Source: Streptomyces globosus (lineage in GTDB: Bacteria; Actinomycetota; Actinomycetes; Streptomycetales; Streptomycetaceae). From it: a stretch of 64,000 nt of DNA. Below are positions 6,713-14,954 of the stretch, piece after piece. The DNA is taken from positions 4,958,501 to 5,022,500 of the forward strand of contig NZ_CP030862.1 of assembly GCF_003325375.1 (NCBI RefSeq), read 5' to 3'. The translations under genes were made by a program, and so were the position numbers. The notes below the pieces were generated by a model. It did not search any database, was not told the origin of the DNA, and saw only the letters and a list, made by a program, of their open reading frames with translations. Each line of letters opens with the position of its first letter. Position 1 is the stretch's first letter.

Positions 6713-9700
6713 CTCCCCGGGCTCGCGTGCCACAGCCGGCGCCCCGTCGCCGCGCCCTCCCCGGCCGGCCGGAGGTCCGCCCACGGGTTCATCTCGTAGC
6801 CCGTGGGCAGGTGGACCCGGCGGCCGCCGGAGGGGTCGGCGCCGGCCTCCCCGCCGGCGGGCGGGCCGGCGGGCTCGGCGAGCCGCTGCGCGACGGCGTC
6901 CAGCCCGCCGGCCTCGCGCAGTTCGACCAGTTCGGCCAGGTTCCAGGCGGCCGAGGCGACCACGCTCAGGCTCTGCGGGCCGCGGCGCTGCACGACGCCT
7001 CTGACCAGCAGCAGGAACGAGTGGAAGACGGTGTGCGCGCACGCCTCGTGGCTGTCGTCGAAGAAGGCCAGGTCGACCAGGCCGGTCCCGTCGTCGAGGG
7101 TGCTGAAGATGACCCGCCGGCCGGACCGGATCGGCGGGGTCTGGGTGGCCGCCTTGGCGCCCGCGACCAGGACCGTCCGGCCGTGCCCGACCTCGCGCAG
7201 CCGGTCGGCGGGGACGACGCCCAGCTCCGCCAGGAAGGCGCGGTGGTCCCCCATCAGGTGGCGGGAGGCGTCCATGCCGAGGACGCCCAGTTCGGCGCTG
7301 AGCCGCTCCGCGTCGGTCAGGTCGGGCAGGCCGACCGCGGCCGTGGACCGGCCGCCGTCCAGTGGGAGCTGGGCGCTGCGGGGGCCGCCGCCGCGGGCTC
7401 CGGCGGCCCGCTGCGCGCCGTGCAGTTCGGACAGGTGCAGCAGGAGGTCGCGCCGGTTGGCGCCGAAGGAGTCCAGGGCGCCGACCTGGGCCAGGCGCTG
7501 GGCGACGGGGTGGCCGGGGTGCGCCCGCTCCCAGAAGTCGCGCAGCGACCCGTACGGCTGCCCCGCCTCGATCCGGGCCGCCTCCGCTCCGCTGATGCCG
7601 TGGACGTCGCCGAGGGCGAGCCGGAGCCCCCACACCGGCGGGCCACCCCCCTGATCGGACACCAGTTCGATGCGATGGGCGGCCGCCGAGCGGTTCACGT
7701 CCAGGGGCAGCACCGGCACGCCCCGCCGCCGGGCGTCGGCGAGGAGCAGCCGCTTGGGGTACATGCCCGGGTCGTGGGTGAGCAGCCCGGCGTAGAAGGC
7801 GGCCGGGTGATGGGCCTTGAGCCACGCCGACTGGTACGTCGGCACCGCGAAGGCCACGGCGTGCGCCTTGCAGAAGCCGTAGCTGCCGAACGCCTCGACG
7901 ATCTCCCAGGTGCGGGCGATCACCTCGGGCGGGTAGCCCCGCTCGGCGGCCTTCGCCGCGAACCACGCCTTGATCCGCGGCTGGGACTCCGCGTCGGAGA
8001 GCCCGCGCCGCACGCGGTCCGCCTCGTCCCGCCCGCAGCCGGTCATGACGTGCACGATCTCGATGACCTGCTCGTGGAAGACCACCACCCCGTACGTCTC
8101 CGCCAGCGCGGGCTCCAGGTGCGGGTGCGGGAAGCGGACCGGGGCCCGCCCGTGCCGGGCCTCGATGAACGGCCGGACCATGTCGGCGGCGACCGGGCCG
8201 GGCCGGAAGAGGGAGATGTCCACGACGAGGTCGTGGAAGGTCGACGGCTGGAGCCGGCCCACCAGGTCGCGCTGGCCCGGGGATTCGATCTGGAAGCAGC
8301 CCAGGGTCTCGGCGGAGCGGATGAGCTCGTACGTCGCCGGGTCGCCCGGCGGGACCTGCGCCGGGTCGTCCAGGTCGAGCTCCTTCCCCGTGGCCCGCCG
8401 GATCTCGGCCACGGCGTGCGCCATCGCGGACTGCATTCGCACGCCGAGCACGTCGAGCTTGAGCAGGCCGAGCTCCTCCACGTCGTCCTTGTCGAACTGG
8501 GACATGGGGAAGCCCTCGCCGCTGGTGGGCACCACGGGGGTGCGGGCGAGCAGGGAGGCGTCGGAGAGCAGCACCCCGCACGGGTGCATGGCGATCCCGC
8601 GGGGCAGTGCGTCCAGCGCCTCGACGAGCTCCCACAGCCGTCCGTGCCGCTCCTCGCGGACGGCGCGCAGTTCGGGGAGTTCGGCCAGGGCCGCGCGGGC
8701 GTCGCGGGCGCGGATGTGCGGGAAGGCCTTGGCGAGGCGGTCGACCTCGGCCGGGTCCATGGACAGAGCGGCGCCCACGTCGCGGATGGCATGCCGGACG
8801 CGGTAGGTCTCGGGCATGGCGACGGTCGCGACGCGCTCGGCGCCGAACCGGTCGATGATGCGCCGGTAGACCCCCAGGCGGCGGGCGGACTCCACGTCGA
8901 TGTCGATGTCGGGCAGGACGCGGCGGCGCCGGGAGAGGAACCGCTCCATCAGCAGGTTCTGCTCGACGGGGTCGGCGTGGGCGATCCCGAGGAGGTGGTT
9001 GACGAGGGAGCCGGCACCGGATCCGCGGGCGGCGGTGCGGATGCCCATCCCGCGTACGTCGTCGACGACCTGGGCCACCGTCAGGAAGTACGGGGCGAAG
9101 CCGTGGTAGGCGATGATGTCGAGCTCGTGGTGCATCCGCTCCCAGTACGCGGGCTTGCCGGCGTAGCCGCGCAGCACCATGCCGGCGGCGGCCCGCGAGG
9201 CGAGGACCCGCTGGGCGGTGCGGTCGCCGGCGCCGACGAGGCGGGCCTCGGGGAAGTGCACGGAGCCGATGCCGAGGTCGTCCTCGGGGTCCACCGCGCA
9301 CGCCTCGGCGGTGTGCCGGGTCTCCGCGAGGAGCCGGCGGGCGTCGCCCGGCCCGAGGCCGGCGGCCCGGGTGATCCGCTCGGCGGCGTCGGCCATGGCG
9401 GCCGGGTCCTTCAGCCAGCGCTCGCCGCCGTCGAGGGGGCCCCGCGGGTCGACCGGTACCAGGCGGCGGGCCGCGTCGAGGATGTCGGCGACCGGCCCCT
9501 GCCCCGGGTCGGCGTAGCGGACGGCGTTGGTGAGGACGGCGCGCACGCCCTGTTCGGCGGCGAAGCCGACGGTACGGGCGGCCAGCCGCAGCGAGCCGGG
9601 CCCGGTGCCGGTGCGGCCGTGGTGCACGGCCTCCAGGCGCAGGGCGTCCCCGTACGCCTCCCGCCAGGGCGCGAGCAGCCGCGCGGCCCGGTCGGGCCGG

Positions 9701-10227
9701 CCGGCGGCCAGGGCTCGGCCGACCTCGGAGCCGGGTCCGAGCAGGGCGAACACGCCGGTGCCGGGCAGCTCCGCCCAGGGCAGTACGGGCGGGCCGGACG
9801 GGGCGGCGGCTCCGGGGGCGCCCGCGTGGGCGGCGGTGACCATCCGGCACAGCTCCGCCCAGCCGGCGGCGCCGTCGCGGGCGAGGAAGACGGCCCGGGG
9901 GGCGGACTCGTCGACGAAGGCCCCGCCCTTGGCGGGGGTCCGCCGGCGGTGGGACGCCTCCGCGGCCCGCCCGGCGGAAGCAGAGGCGGAAGCGGTACCC
10001 GGGGCAGGGGCGGCGGCCACGGCGAGGTCCACCCCGAACAGCGGCCGGACCCCGGCCCTGGCGCAGGCCTTCGCGAACCGCACCGCGCCCGCGAGGGTGT
10101 CGCGGTCGGTCAGGGCGAGGGCGTCCATGCCCCGCTCCGCGGCACGCTCCGCGAGCCGTTCCGGATGGGAGCCTCCGTAGCGCATGGAGAACCCCGAAAC
10201 GGTGTGCAGATGCGTGAACCCTGGCAC
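6703..10227 (-). CDS. dnaE2: Error-prone DNA polymerase III alpha subunit DnaE2
   Basis: A 1174-residue C-family polymerase, the usual DnaE2 length. The N-terminal PHP domain opens with FTHLHTVSGFSMRYGG; the palm has PDIDID near residues 437-442; later come the fingers/tau-type helices (FCKAHAVAFAVPTYQSAWLKAHHPAAF), an HhH segment and an OB-fold region (GRTVLVAGAKAATQTPPI). DnaE2 copies past lesions and causes damage-induced mutation together with ImuB. GTG at 10227 has AGGAGG five bases upstream. A LexA-like box lies 70-85 bp upstream, so SOS control is likely. It forms a two-gene operon with the ImuB-like gene. Confidence 0.93.
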   Translation of the reverse strand: MPGFTHLHTVSGFSMRYGGSHPERLAERAAERGMDALALTDRDTLAGAVRFAKACARAGVRPLFGVDLAVAAAPAPGTASASASAGRAAEASHRRRTPAKGGAFVDESAPRAVFLARDGAAGWAELCRMVTAAHAGAPGAAAPSGPPVLPWAELPGTGVFALLGPGSEVGRALAAGRPDRAARLLAPWREAYGDALRLEAVHHGRTGTGPGSLRLAARTVGFAAEQGVRAVLTNAVRYADPGQGPVADILDAARRLVPVDPRGPLDGGERWLKDPAAMADAAERITRAAGLGPGDARRLLAETRHTAEACAVDPEDDLGIGSVHFPEARLVGAGDRTAQRVLASRAAAGMVLRGYAGKPAYWERMHHELDIIAYHGFAPYFLTVAQVVDDVRGMGIRTAARGSGAGSLVNHLLGIAHADPVEQNLLMERFLSRRRRVLPDIDIDVESARRLGVYRRIIDRFGAERVATVAMPETYRVRHAIRDVGAALSMDPAEVDRLAKAFPHIRARDARAALAELPELRAVREERHGRLWELVEALDALPRGIAMHPCGVLLSDASLLARTPVVPTSGEGFPMSQFDKDDVEELGLLKLDVLGVRMQSAMAHAVAEIRRATGKELDLDDPAQVPPGDPATYELIRSAETLGCFQIESPGQRDLVGRLQPSTFHDLVVDISLFRPGPVAADMVRPFIEARHGRAPVRFPHPHLEPALAETYGVVVFHEQVIEIVHVMTGCGRDEADRVRRGLSDAESQPRIKAWFAAKAAERGYPPEVIARTWEIVEAFGSYGFCKAHAVAFAVPTYQSAWLKAHHPAAFYAGLLTHDPGMYPKRLLLADARRRGVPVLPLDVNRSAAAHRIELVSDQGGGPPVWGLRLALGDVHGISGAEAARIEAGQPYGSLRDFWERAHPGHPVAQRLAQVGALDSFGANRRDLLLHLSELHGAQRAAGARGGGPRSAQLPLDGGRSTAAVGLPDLTDAERLSAELGVLGMDASRHLMGDHRAFLAELGVVPADRLREVGHGRTVLVAGAKAATQTPPIRSGRRVIFSTLDDGTGLVDLAFFDDSHEACAHTVFHSFLLLVRGVVQRRGPQSLSVVASAAWNLAELVELREAGGLDAVAQRLAEPAGPPAGGEAGADPSGGRRVHLPTGYEMNPWADLRPAGEGAATGRRLWHASPGSAG

Positions 10228-10295
10228 CCGCGCCTCCTGCTCTCCTCGGTGTCACCTCCCCCGCTCTCCACCATAAGGCAATTCGAATACCCGTG

Positions 10296-10311
10296 CGAAA
10301 CAGTTGTTCGA
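10296..10311 (-). promoter_or_regulatory. LexA (SOS) box of dnaE2
   Basis: On the minus strand the site reads TCGAAC-AACT-GTTTCG; the actinobacterial SOS consensus is TCGAAC-N4-GTTCGA. The left half is perfect and the right half matches GTT. A -35-like TTCGCA overlaps its end, with TATGGT 18 bp further on as a possible -10. Confidence 0.6.
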
Positions 10312-10409
10312 TCATCCGGCGACCCGCCCCCTCGCCCTTCCGTTTCCGCCGTCACCCGTTCAGCGCTCCCCTGCTGCGCTCCCCCTCCTGCCCGCCGAGC
10401 GTGTGAAAC

Positions 10410-11498
10410 ATGACCCAGAGCACCGAAGAGAGCCGTGGCGCCCCCGCGCCCGGCGGGTTCGCCGCCGAGATCAAGGACGCGGTGACCGCCCGGGCCGCCC
10501 TGCTGGTGCTGGGTGTGCTGGCGCTCCAGCTCGCCTTCGCCGTCTCGTACCTCGGGGCCTTCCACGACCCCCGGCCCAGCGGGATCCGCCTCGCCGTCGC
10601 CGCCCCCTCCGCGCCGGCCGCCGAGGAGACCGCGCGGCAGCTCGACGGCCTGGAGGGCGACCCGCTCGACGCGCACGCGGTGTCCGGCGAGGCGGCCGCG
10701 CTCCGCGAGGTCCGCACCCGCGAGGCCGACGGCGCGCTGATCGTCCGGCCGGGCGGCGGGCCCGACCGGCTGCTGGTCGCGAGCGGCGCCGGCGCCTCCC
10801 TCTCCCAGGCCCTGGAGCAGGTCGTCGGCCTCGCCGAGGAGTCCCGGGGCCGCACCCTCCAGGTCGTCGACGCCGTCCCCGCCGACGCGGGCGACGCCCG
10901 GGGCCTGAGCTCCTTCTACCTCGTCGTCGGCTGGTGCGTGGGCGGCTACCTGTGCGCGGCGGCCCTCGCGGTCAGCGCCGGCGCCCGCCCCGCGAACACC
11001 GCCCGCGCCGCGGTCCGGCTCGGCGCGCTGCTCGTGTACGCGGCCGTCGCCGGGCTGCTCGGCGCGGTGGTCGCGGGCCCGGTGCTGGGGGCGCTGCCCG
11101 GCGGGACGGCCGCCCTGTGGGGGCTGGGCACGATGGTCGTCTTCGCGGTCGGCGCGATCACCCTGGCCCTGCAGGGGCTGGCCGGGGTGGTCGGCATCGG
11201 CCTGGCGATCCTGCTGGTGGTGGTCGTCGGCAACCCGAGCGCGGGCGGCGCCTACGCGTACGCGCTGCTGCCGCCGTTCTGGCAGGCCGTCGGCCCGGCC
11301 CTGCCGCCGGGCGCGGGGACGTACGCGGCGCGCTCGCTCGCGTACTTCGACGGCCACGGCACGGCCGGGCCGCTGCTGGTGCTGGCCGCCTGGGCGGTGG
11401 GCGGCGCGGCCGTCACCCTGGCCTGCGCCGCCTTCCGCAGGGGCCGCCCCGGAGCCCCCGTCGGCAGCGGCCTCCCCGAGGAGCGGGTCGCCGCCTGA
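10410..11498 (+). CDS. Multi-pass membrane protein, DUF3533/ABC-2-like
   Basis: A 362-residue membrane protein. One transmembrane helix at ~28-50 (LLVLGVLALQLAFAVSYLGAF) is followed by an extracytoplasmic domain of ~120 residues (~52-170), then about five helices (FYLVVGWCVGGYLCAAAL onward). This layout, one helix, a large outer loop, then a helix cluster, is that of the YhgE/DUF3533 and ABC-2 permease group. There is no ATPase gene next to it. Substrate unknown. It is divergent from dnaE2 and ends before a strong bidirectional terminator. Confidence 0.75.
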   Translation: MTQSTEESRGAPAPGGFAAEIKDAVTARAALLVLGVLALQLAFAVSYLGAFHDPRPSGIRLAVAAPSAPAAEETARQLDGLEGDPLDAHAVSGEAAALREVRTREADGALIVRPGGGPDRLLVASGAGASLSQALEQVVGLAEESRGRTLQVVDAVPADAGDARGLSSFYLVVGWCVGGYLCAAALAVSAGARPANTARAAVRLGALLVYAAVAGLLGAVVAGPVLGALPGGTAALWGLGTMVVFAVGAITLALQGLAGVVGIGLAILLVVVVGNPSAGGAYAYALLPPFWQAVGPALPPGAGTYAARSLAYFDGHGTAGPLLVLAAWAVGGAAVTLACAAFRRGRPGAPVGSGLPEERVAA

Positions 11499-11507
11499 GC
11501 GGCGCAC

Positions 11508-11551
11508 GCAGCGGCCCGCCCGGGGTCCGGGGCCCGGGCGGGCCGCTGCGC
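11508..11551. terminator. Bidirectional terminator, 18-bp stem
   Basis: Arms 11508-11525 and 11534-11551 are perfectly complementary with an 8-nt loop, between two convergent genes that end at 11498 and 11562. Confidence 0.8.
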
Positions 11552-11561
11552 TCCTGCCGGG

Positions 11562-12437
11562 TCAGTAGACGCTGACCCCGTAGGCGTTCAGGGCCTCGAC
11601 GACCGGCTGGAAGAAGGTCGTCCCGCCCGAGGAGCAGTTGCCGCTGCCGCCGGAGGTGAGGCCGACCGCACGGGTGCCGGAGTACAGGGGGCCGCCGCTG
11701 TCGCCGGGCTCGGCGCACACGTTGGTGCGGATCATGCCGTAGACGATGTCGCCGTTGCCGTAGTTCACGGTGGCGTTCAGGCCGGTCACGGTGCCGCTGT
11801 GGGTGCCGGTGGTGGAGCCGCGGCGGGTCACCGACATCCCGACGGTGGCGTTGACGGCGCTGGTGATGTCCTGGCTGCCGACGGTCCCGGGGCGGGACAG
11901 CGAGGTGTTGTCGTAGCGGACGAGGCCGTAGTCGTTGGTGGGGAAGCTCGATCCCACGGTCGGGCCGATCGCCGTGGTGCGCGCCGAGTTCGTGTACCAG
12001 GTGCCCGCGCCGTCGGTGCAGTGGCCGGCGGTCAGGATGTAGTAGGTGCTGCCGCGGCGGACGTTGAAGCCGGCCGAGCAGCGCCAGCTCGACGCGTAGA
12101 TCGCGTCGCCGCCGGAGACCAGCTTGCGCAGCTGGCCGGGGATGCGCTCGACGCGCAGGGCGGCCGCGTCGGCTCCGGCCTCCTTGCGGATCCTGGCGAG
12201 GTCCGCCTCGGTGACCGTGGAGTCGGCGGCGACCACCAGGGTGCCGTTGGCGGGGTTGGTGTACCAGGCAGTGCCGGCGACGTCGGCCCGCTGGACGGAG
12301 GCGCCTGCCGCCGCGAGCCGCGCGGCGCTGAAGCCGCTGTCCGCGCTGGCGGCGGTGGGCGCGGCGAGCCCGGCGACGGCAGCCAGGCCTGCGGCCACCG
12401 CGAGCAGCCGGGTACGGGTGATGCTCTTGATCCTCAC
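11562..12437 (-). CDS. Streptogrisin B-like secreted serine protease (S1E)
   Basis: A 291-residue prepropeptidase. GTG at 12437 has GGAGG eight bases upstream. Signal peptide 1-32, propeptide ~33-106, then a mature enzyme beginning VSGGDAIYASS at ~107; the 185-residue mature length equals that of S. griseus protease B. Catalytic residues are His139 (TAGHC), Asp169 (NDYGLVRY) and Ser247 (GDSGGP); paired cysteines flank the His and Ser sites. The propeptide assists folding and is then cut off. The role is extracellular protein digestion, usually tied to the end of growth. It is a single gene between two hairpins. Confidence 0.93.
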   Translation of the reverse strand: MRIKSITRTRLLAVAAGLAAVAGLAAPTAASADSGFSAARLAAAGASVQRADVAGTAWYTNPANGTLVVAADSTVTEADLARIRKEAGADAAALRVERIPGQLRKLVSGGDAIYASSWRCSAGFNVRRGSTYYILTAGHCTDGAGTWYTNSARTTAIGPTVGSSFPTNDYGLVRYDNTSLSRPGTVGSQDITSAVNATVGMSVTRRGSTTGTHSGTVTGLNATVNYGNGDIVYGMIRTNVCAEPGDSGGPLYSGTRAVGLTSGGSGNCSSGGTTFFQPVVEALNAYGVSVY

Positions 12438-12898
12438 TTCTCGTCCTCCCGGGAGGGATCGGGGGCCCGGCGGTGTGGGGGAGCCGGAGCCCGTGAGGCG
12501 CAGCCGGGGGTACGGCGGGCGCACAGTTTTCGTCGTGCCCCTGACAAATCCCCGAGTGGCGCTGACGCGAGTGTCTCGGCGCCGGAAAGCGGGGACAAGG
12601 GCGTGTTTCGGCCTCCGCCCGCCCGCGGCCGCCCCGGTCGGCGGGGGGCCGCCCGGCGGTGGGAGCGGGCGGAAGACGTGGTCGGCGGAGCCGGGAAGCG
12701 GCAGCGGCGTCCGGTCGCGGCCCCCCTCGGCGCAGCGGCCGCCCCCGGACCGCGGAACGGCCGGAATTCGACCCGCCGGGACAGCCGGCGGGTCGGCGGG
12801 GGTACCGGGCGGGCGCCGGTGGGGGTTCGCGTCATGTACGGCAGTCCGCCTCGGGGTCGGGTGCGTGATCGCTGGTGTCGCCAACCCTTCCACGCCCG
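12438..12898. other. Intergenic region without a gene
   Basis: About 460 bp upstream of the protease. I find no coding-biased frame and no RNA gene. It must carry the protease promoter on the minus strand, but no convincing -35/-10 pair was found. Confidence 0.5.
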
Positions 12899-12933
12899 GC
12901 CCGGACGGCAACCCGGCAGTACGCCGTCCGGGC
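12899..12933 (-). terminator. Terminator of the DUF5685 gene
   Basis: Arms 12899-12909 and 12923-12933 form an 11-bp perfect stem about 30 bp after the minus-strand stop codon. Confidence 0.65.
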
Positions 12934-12960
12934 CTGCGGCCTCTTGACGGCTGCTCAGTA

Positions 12961-14211
12961 TCAGCTGCACCCGCAGTCGCAGTTGCAGCAGTCACAGCAA
13001 TCACAGCTGTCGCACCAGGGGTCCCGCTTCTTGCGGGACCAGGGGCCCTCGTGCTCGGTACAGCACAGCTGGCAGGTGCAGAACATCCATGTGGCGACCG
13101 CGCAGCCGGCGAGCAGCCCGCGCCGCGGCTTCTGCGGCGGCTGCCCGCCGCGGCCCGGTCCGCCCGTCGGCGGTATCCCGGGCCCCCCGCCGTAGGGCCC
13201 CCCGCCGTACGGCCCGCCGCCCTGCGGCCCGCCGCCGTACGGGTTCCCCGGCCCGCCGCCGTACGGGTTCCCCTGGCCCGGCCCGAAGCCCTGCGGCGGC
13301 GGCGCGCCGAAGCCGCCGCCCCGGCCGGCGGAGTTCACGGCCGTGTGCCCGCAGGAGGAGGTGCCGAAGGCGCGGTCCACGGAGCTCCGCAGCTCGTGCA
13401 CCAGCAGCCGGTGGGCCAGCCCGGCGTCCGCGAACTCCACCTCGTCCAGCGCGAGCCGGATGCCGTGCAGGGCGTCGTCGCACAGCCGGCGCGCCTCGGC
13501 GAGCGGGGTCCCGGTCGCCGTCAGCGGGTTCCAGGCGCCGTTCACGGCGTCCTCGGCCTGGTCCTCGACCGCGTCCAGCAGGTGCGCAAGCCGGCCGAAG
13601 TACCGGCCGGCCTCGGCGAGCGGGGCGGCGTTGCCGGGCCGCCCGGCCAGCCGTGCGGTATGCGCGAACGCCGCGGCCGTCGCCGTCTCCGTCGGCTCGG
13701 TCACCGCCAGCACCGGCGTGCCCGGACCGGCCAGGGTCTCGATGCCGGTCTGCCGGTCCACGGCGTCGACGAGGACGGCGGTGTCGAAGCCCAGCGAGGC
13801 TCCGGTGCGGGCGCCCGCCCGGTCCCAGCGCCGGGCCACCCGGCGGGCGGCCGCGGCCATCGGCGCGCGGGCCAACAGCCCGTCGCCGTCCGCGACGTGG
13901 TCCCGCACCTTCGCCGAGGCGAGCACGAGCGAGACGGCCGCGGCGAGCCGCGCGCCCTCGCCGTCGGCCACGGCAGCCGTCCGCATCCCGCGCAGCGGGC
14001 ACGGACCCGCGGTGCGCCGGGCGCCGGCGACGGGGCCCGACTGAGCCTCCGTCAGAACCGATATGAGAAGCCCGTCGTAATTGGTCACGATACGGGCGAA
14101 CTGCCCGTGGTCACCCCTGAGCGCCAGGCAGAGCCCGCACAGGTGGGCTGTCCACTCCGCCTTGAACCGCTCCCCGAGGCGGTGCGCACAAGGTCTGACG
14201 ATGCCGAACAA
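12961..14211 (-). CDS. DUF5685 family protein with a cysteine-cluster tail
   Basis: A 416-residue protein of a Streptomyces family without known function. TTG at 14211 is chosen because the family normally opens MFGIVRPC; ATGs at 14232 and 14250 would add 7 or 13 residues, and none has a strong ribosome site. The first ~290 residues are mostly helical with an early CGLCLALR motif; then a Gly/Pro/Tyr-rich linker (~295-360, repeated NPYGGGP units), one possible hydrophobic segment (LLAGCAVATWMF), and a tail with 14 cysteines in the last ~52 residues (DSCDCCDCCNCDCGC). The tail looks like a metal or redox cluster. It is divergent from the sepF-like gene. Confidence 0.75.
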   Translation of the reverse strand: MFGIVRPCAHRLGERFKAEWTAHLCGLCLALRGDHGQFARIVTNYDGLLISVLTEAQSGPVAGARRTAGPCPLRGMRTAAVADGEGARLAAAVSLVLASAKVRDHVADGDGLLARAPMAAAARRVARRWDRAGARTGASLGFDTAVLVDAVDRQTGIETLAGPGTPVLAVTEPTETATAAAFAHTARLAGRPGNAAPLAEAGRYFGRLAHLLDAVEDQAEDAVNGAWNPLTATGTPLAEARRLCDDALHGIRLALDEVEFADAGLAHRLLVHELRSSVDRAFGTSSCGHTAVNSAGRGGGFGAPPPQGFGPGQGNPYGGGPGNPYGGGPQGGGPYGGGPYGGGPGIPPTGGPGRGGQPPQKPRRGLLAGCAVATWMFCTCQLCCTEHEGPWSRKKRDPWCDSCDCCDCCNCDCGCS

Positions 14212-14495
14212 TACGGGCCCCCCGAGTGTCATCCGCGGAAAGATGGGCATCGTATCCAGCCAGATCAGTCACCCGTACGCCCCCGCCGACCACCCGCGCG
14301 GCCGCACCGGTCGTATTTTCACTCGGTCAGCAGTGGCGCCGCCCAGGATCCTCGACAGTGCAACGGATGTTCTGCACCAGTACCGTCACGAAACAACTTC
14401 GCGGCGGCCATCCGCTTGGCGCGTTGTCAGCATCATGGAGGACCATAGGGGTTGCGGAGAAAAGGACAGACTGACCGCGGTGAAAGGAGGCGTCC

Positions 14496-14945
14496 ATGGG
14501 TTCGGTACGCAAGGCGAGCGCCTGGCTGGGTCTCGTGGAGGACAGTGACGACGAGCGTTACTACGACGACGACTACGCGGAGGCCGGGCACGGTTCCGTC
14601 GCCGGCCCCGGCGACCAGTGGGCCACCGACCCGCGGGTCCGGGTCGCCTCCGAGTCCGCCGTCGAGCGCGGCCGCCGCATCGCCACCGTCACGCCGGACG
14701 GCTTCCGCGACGCCCGCGCCATCGGCGAGCTGTTCCGCGAGGGCGTGCCCGTCATCGTCAACCTGTCGCTGATGGACCCCGCCGACGCCAAGCGCGTCGT
14801 CGACTTCGCCGCCGGCCTCACCTTCGGACTGCGCGGCTCCATCGAGCGGGTGGCGACCAGGGTCTTCCTGCTGACCCCGGCCGACACGCAGATCGTCAGC
14901 GGCGAGCCGGGCGGCCGCTCCCGCGACTTCTTCAACCAGAGCTGA
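14496..14945 (+). CDS. sepF: SepF-like cell division protein
   Basis: A 149-residue SepF paralogue. An N-terminal amphipathic helix (MGSVRKASAWLGLVEDSDDE) would bind membrane, an acidic Tyr-rich linker follows, and the C-terminal SepF core (~65-140: RDARAIGELFREGVPVIVNLSLMDPADAKRVVDFAAGL) binds FtsZ in the canonical protein. Streptomyces carry one sepF in the division cluster plus two SepF-like genes; isolated from ftsZ, this is most likely of the SflA type. The ribosome site AAAGGAGG at 14483-14490 is perfect. A weak TTGTCA at 14424 may be the -35. It nearly abuts the convergent dehydrogenase gene. Confidence 0.88.
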   Translation: MGSVRKASAWLGLVEDSDDERYYDDDYAEAGHGSVAGPGDQWATDPRVRVASESAVERGRRIATVTPDGFRDARAIGELFREGVPVIVNLSLMDPADAKRVVDFAAGLTFGLRGSIERVATRVFLLTPADTQIVSGEPGGRSRDFFNQS

Positions 14946-14954
14946 GGCCGGGCC

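Noticed and set aside
6727..10413. A 1228-codon plus-strand open frame opposite dnaE2
   Set aside because: It has no recognisable domain and the codon-position GC pattern supports dnaE2 on the other strand.
12438..12890. A small secreted-peptide gene between the protease and the DUF5685 gene
   Set aside because: No frame has a ribosome site together with coding bias or a signal peptide.
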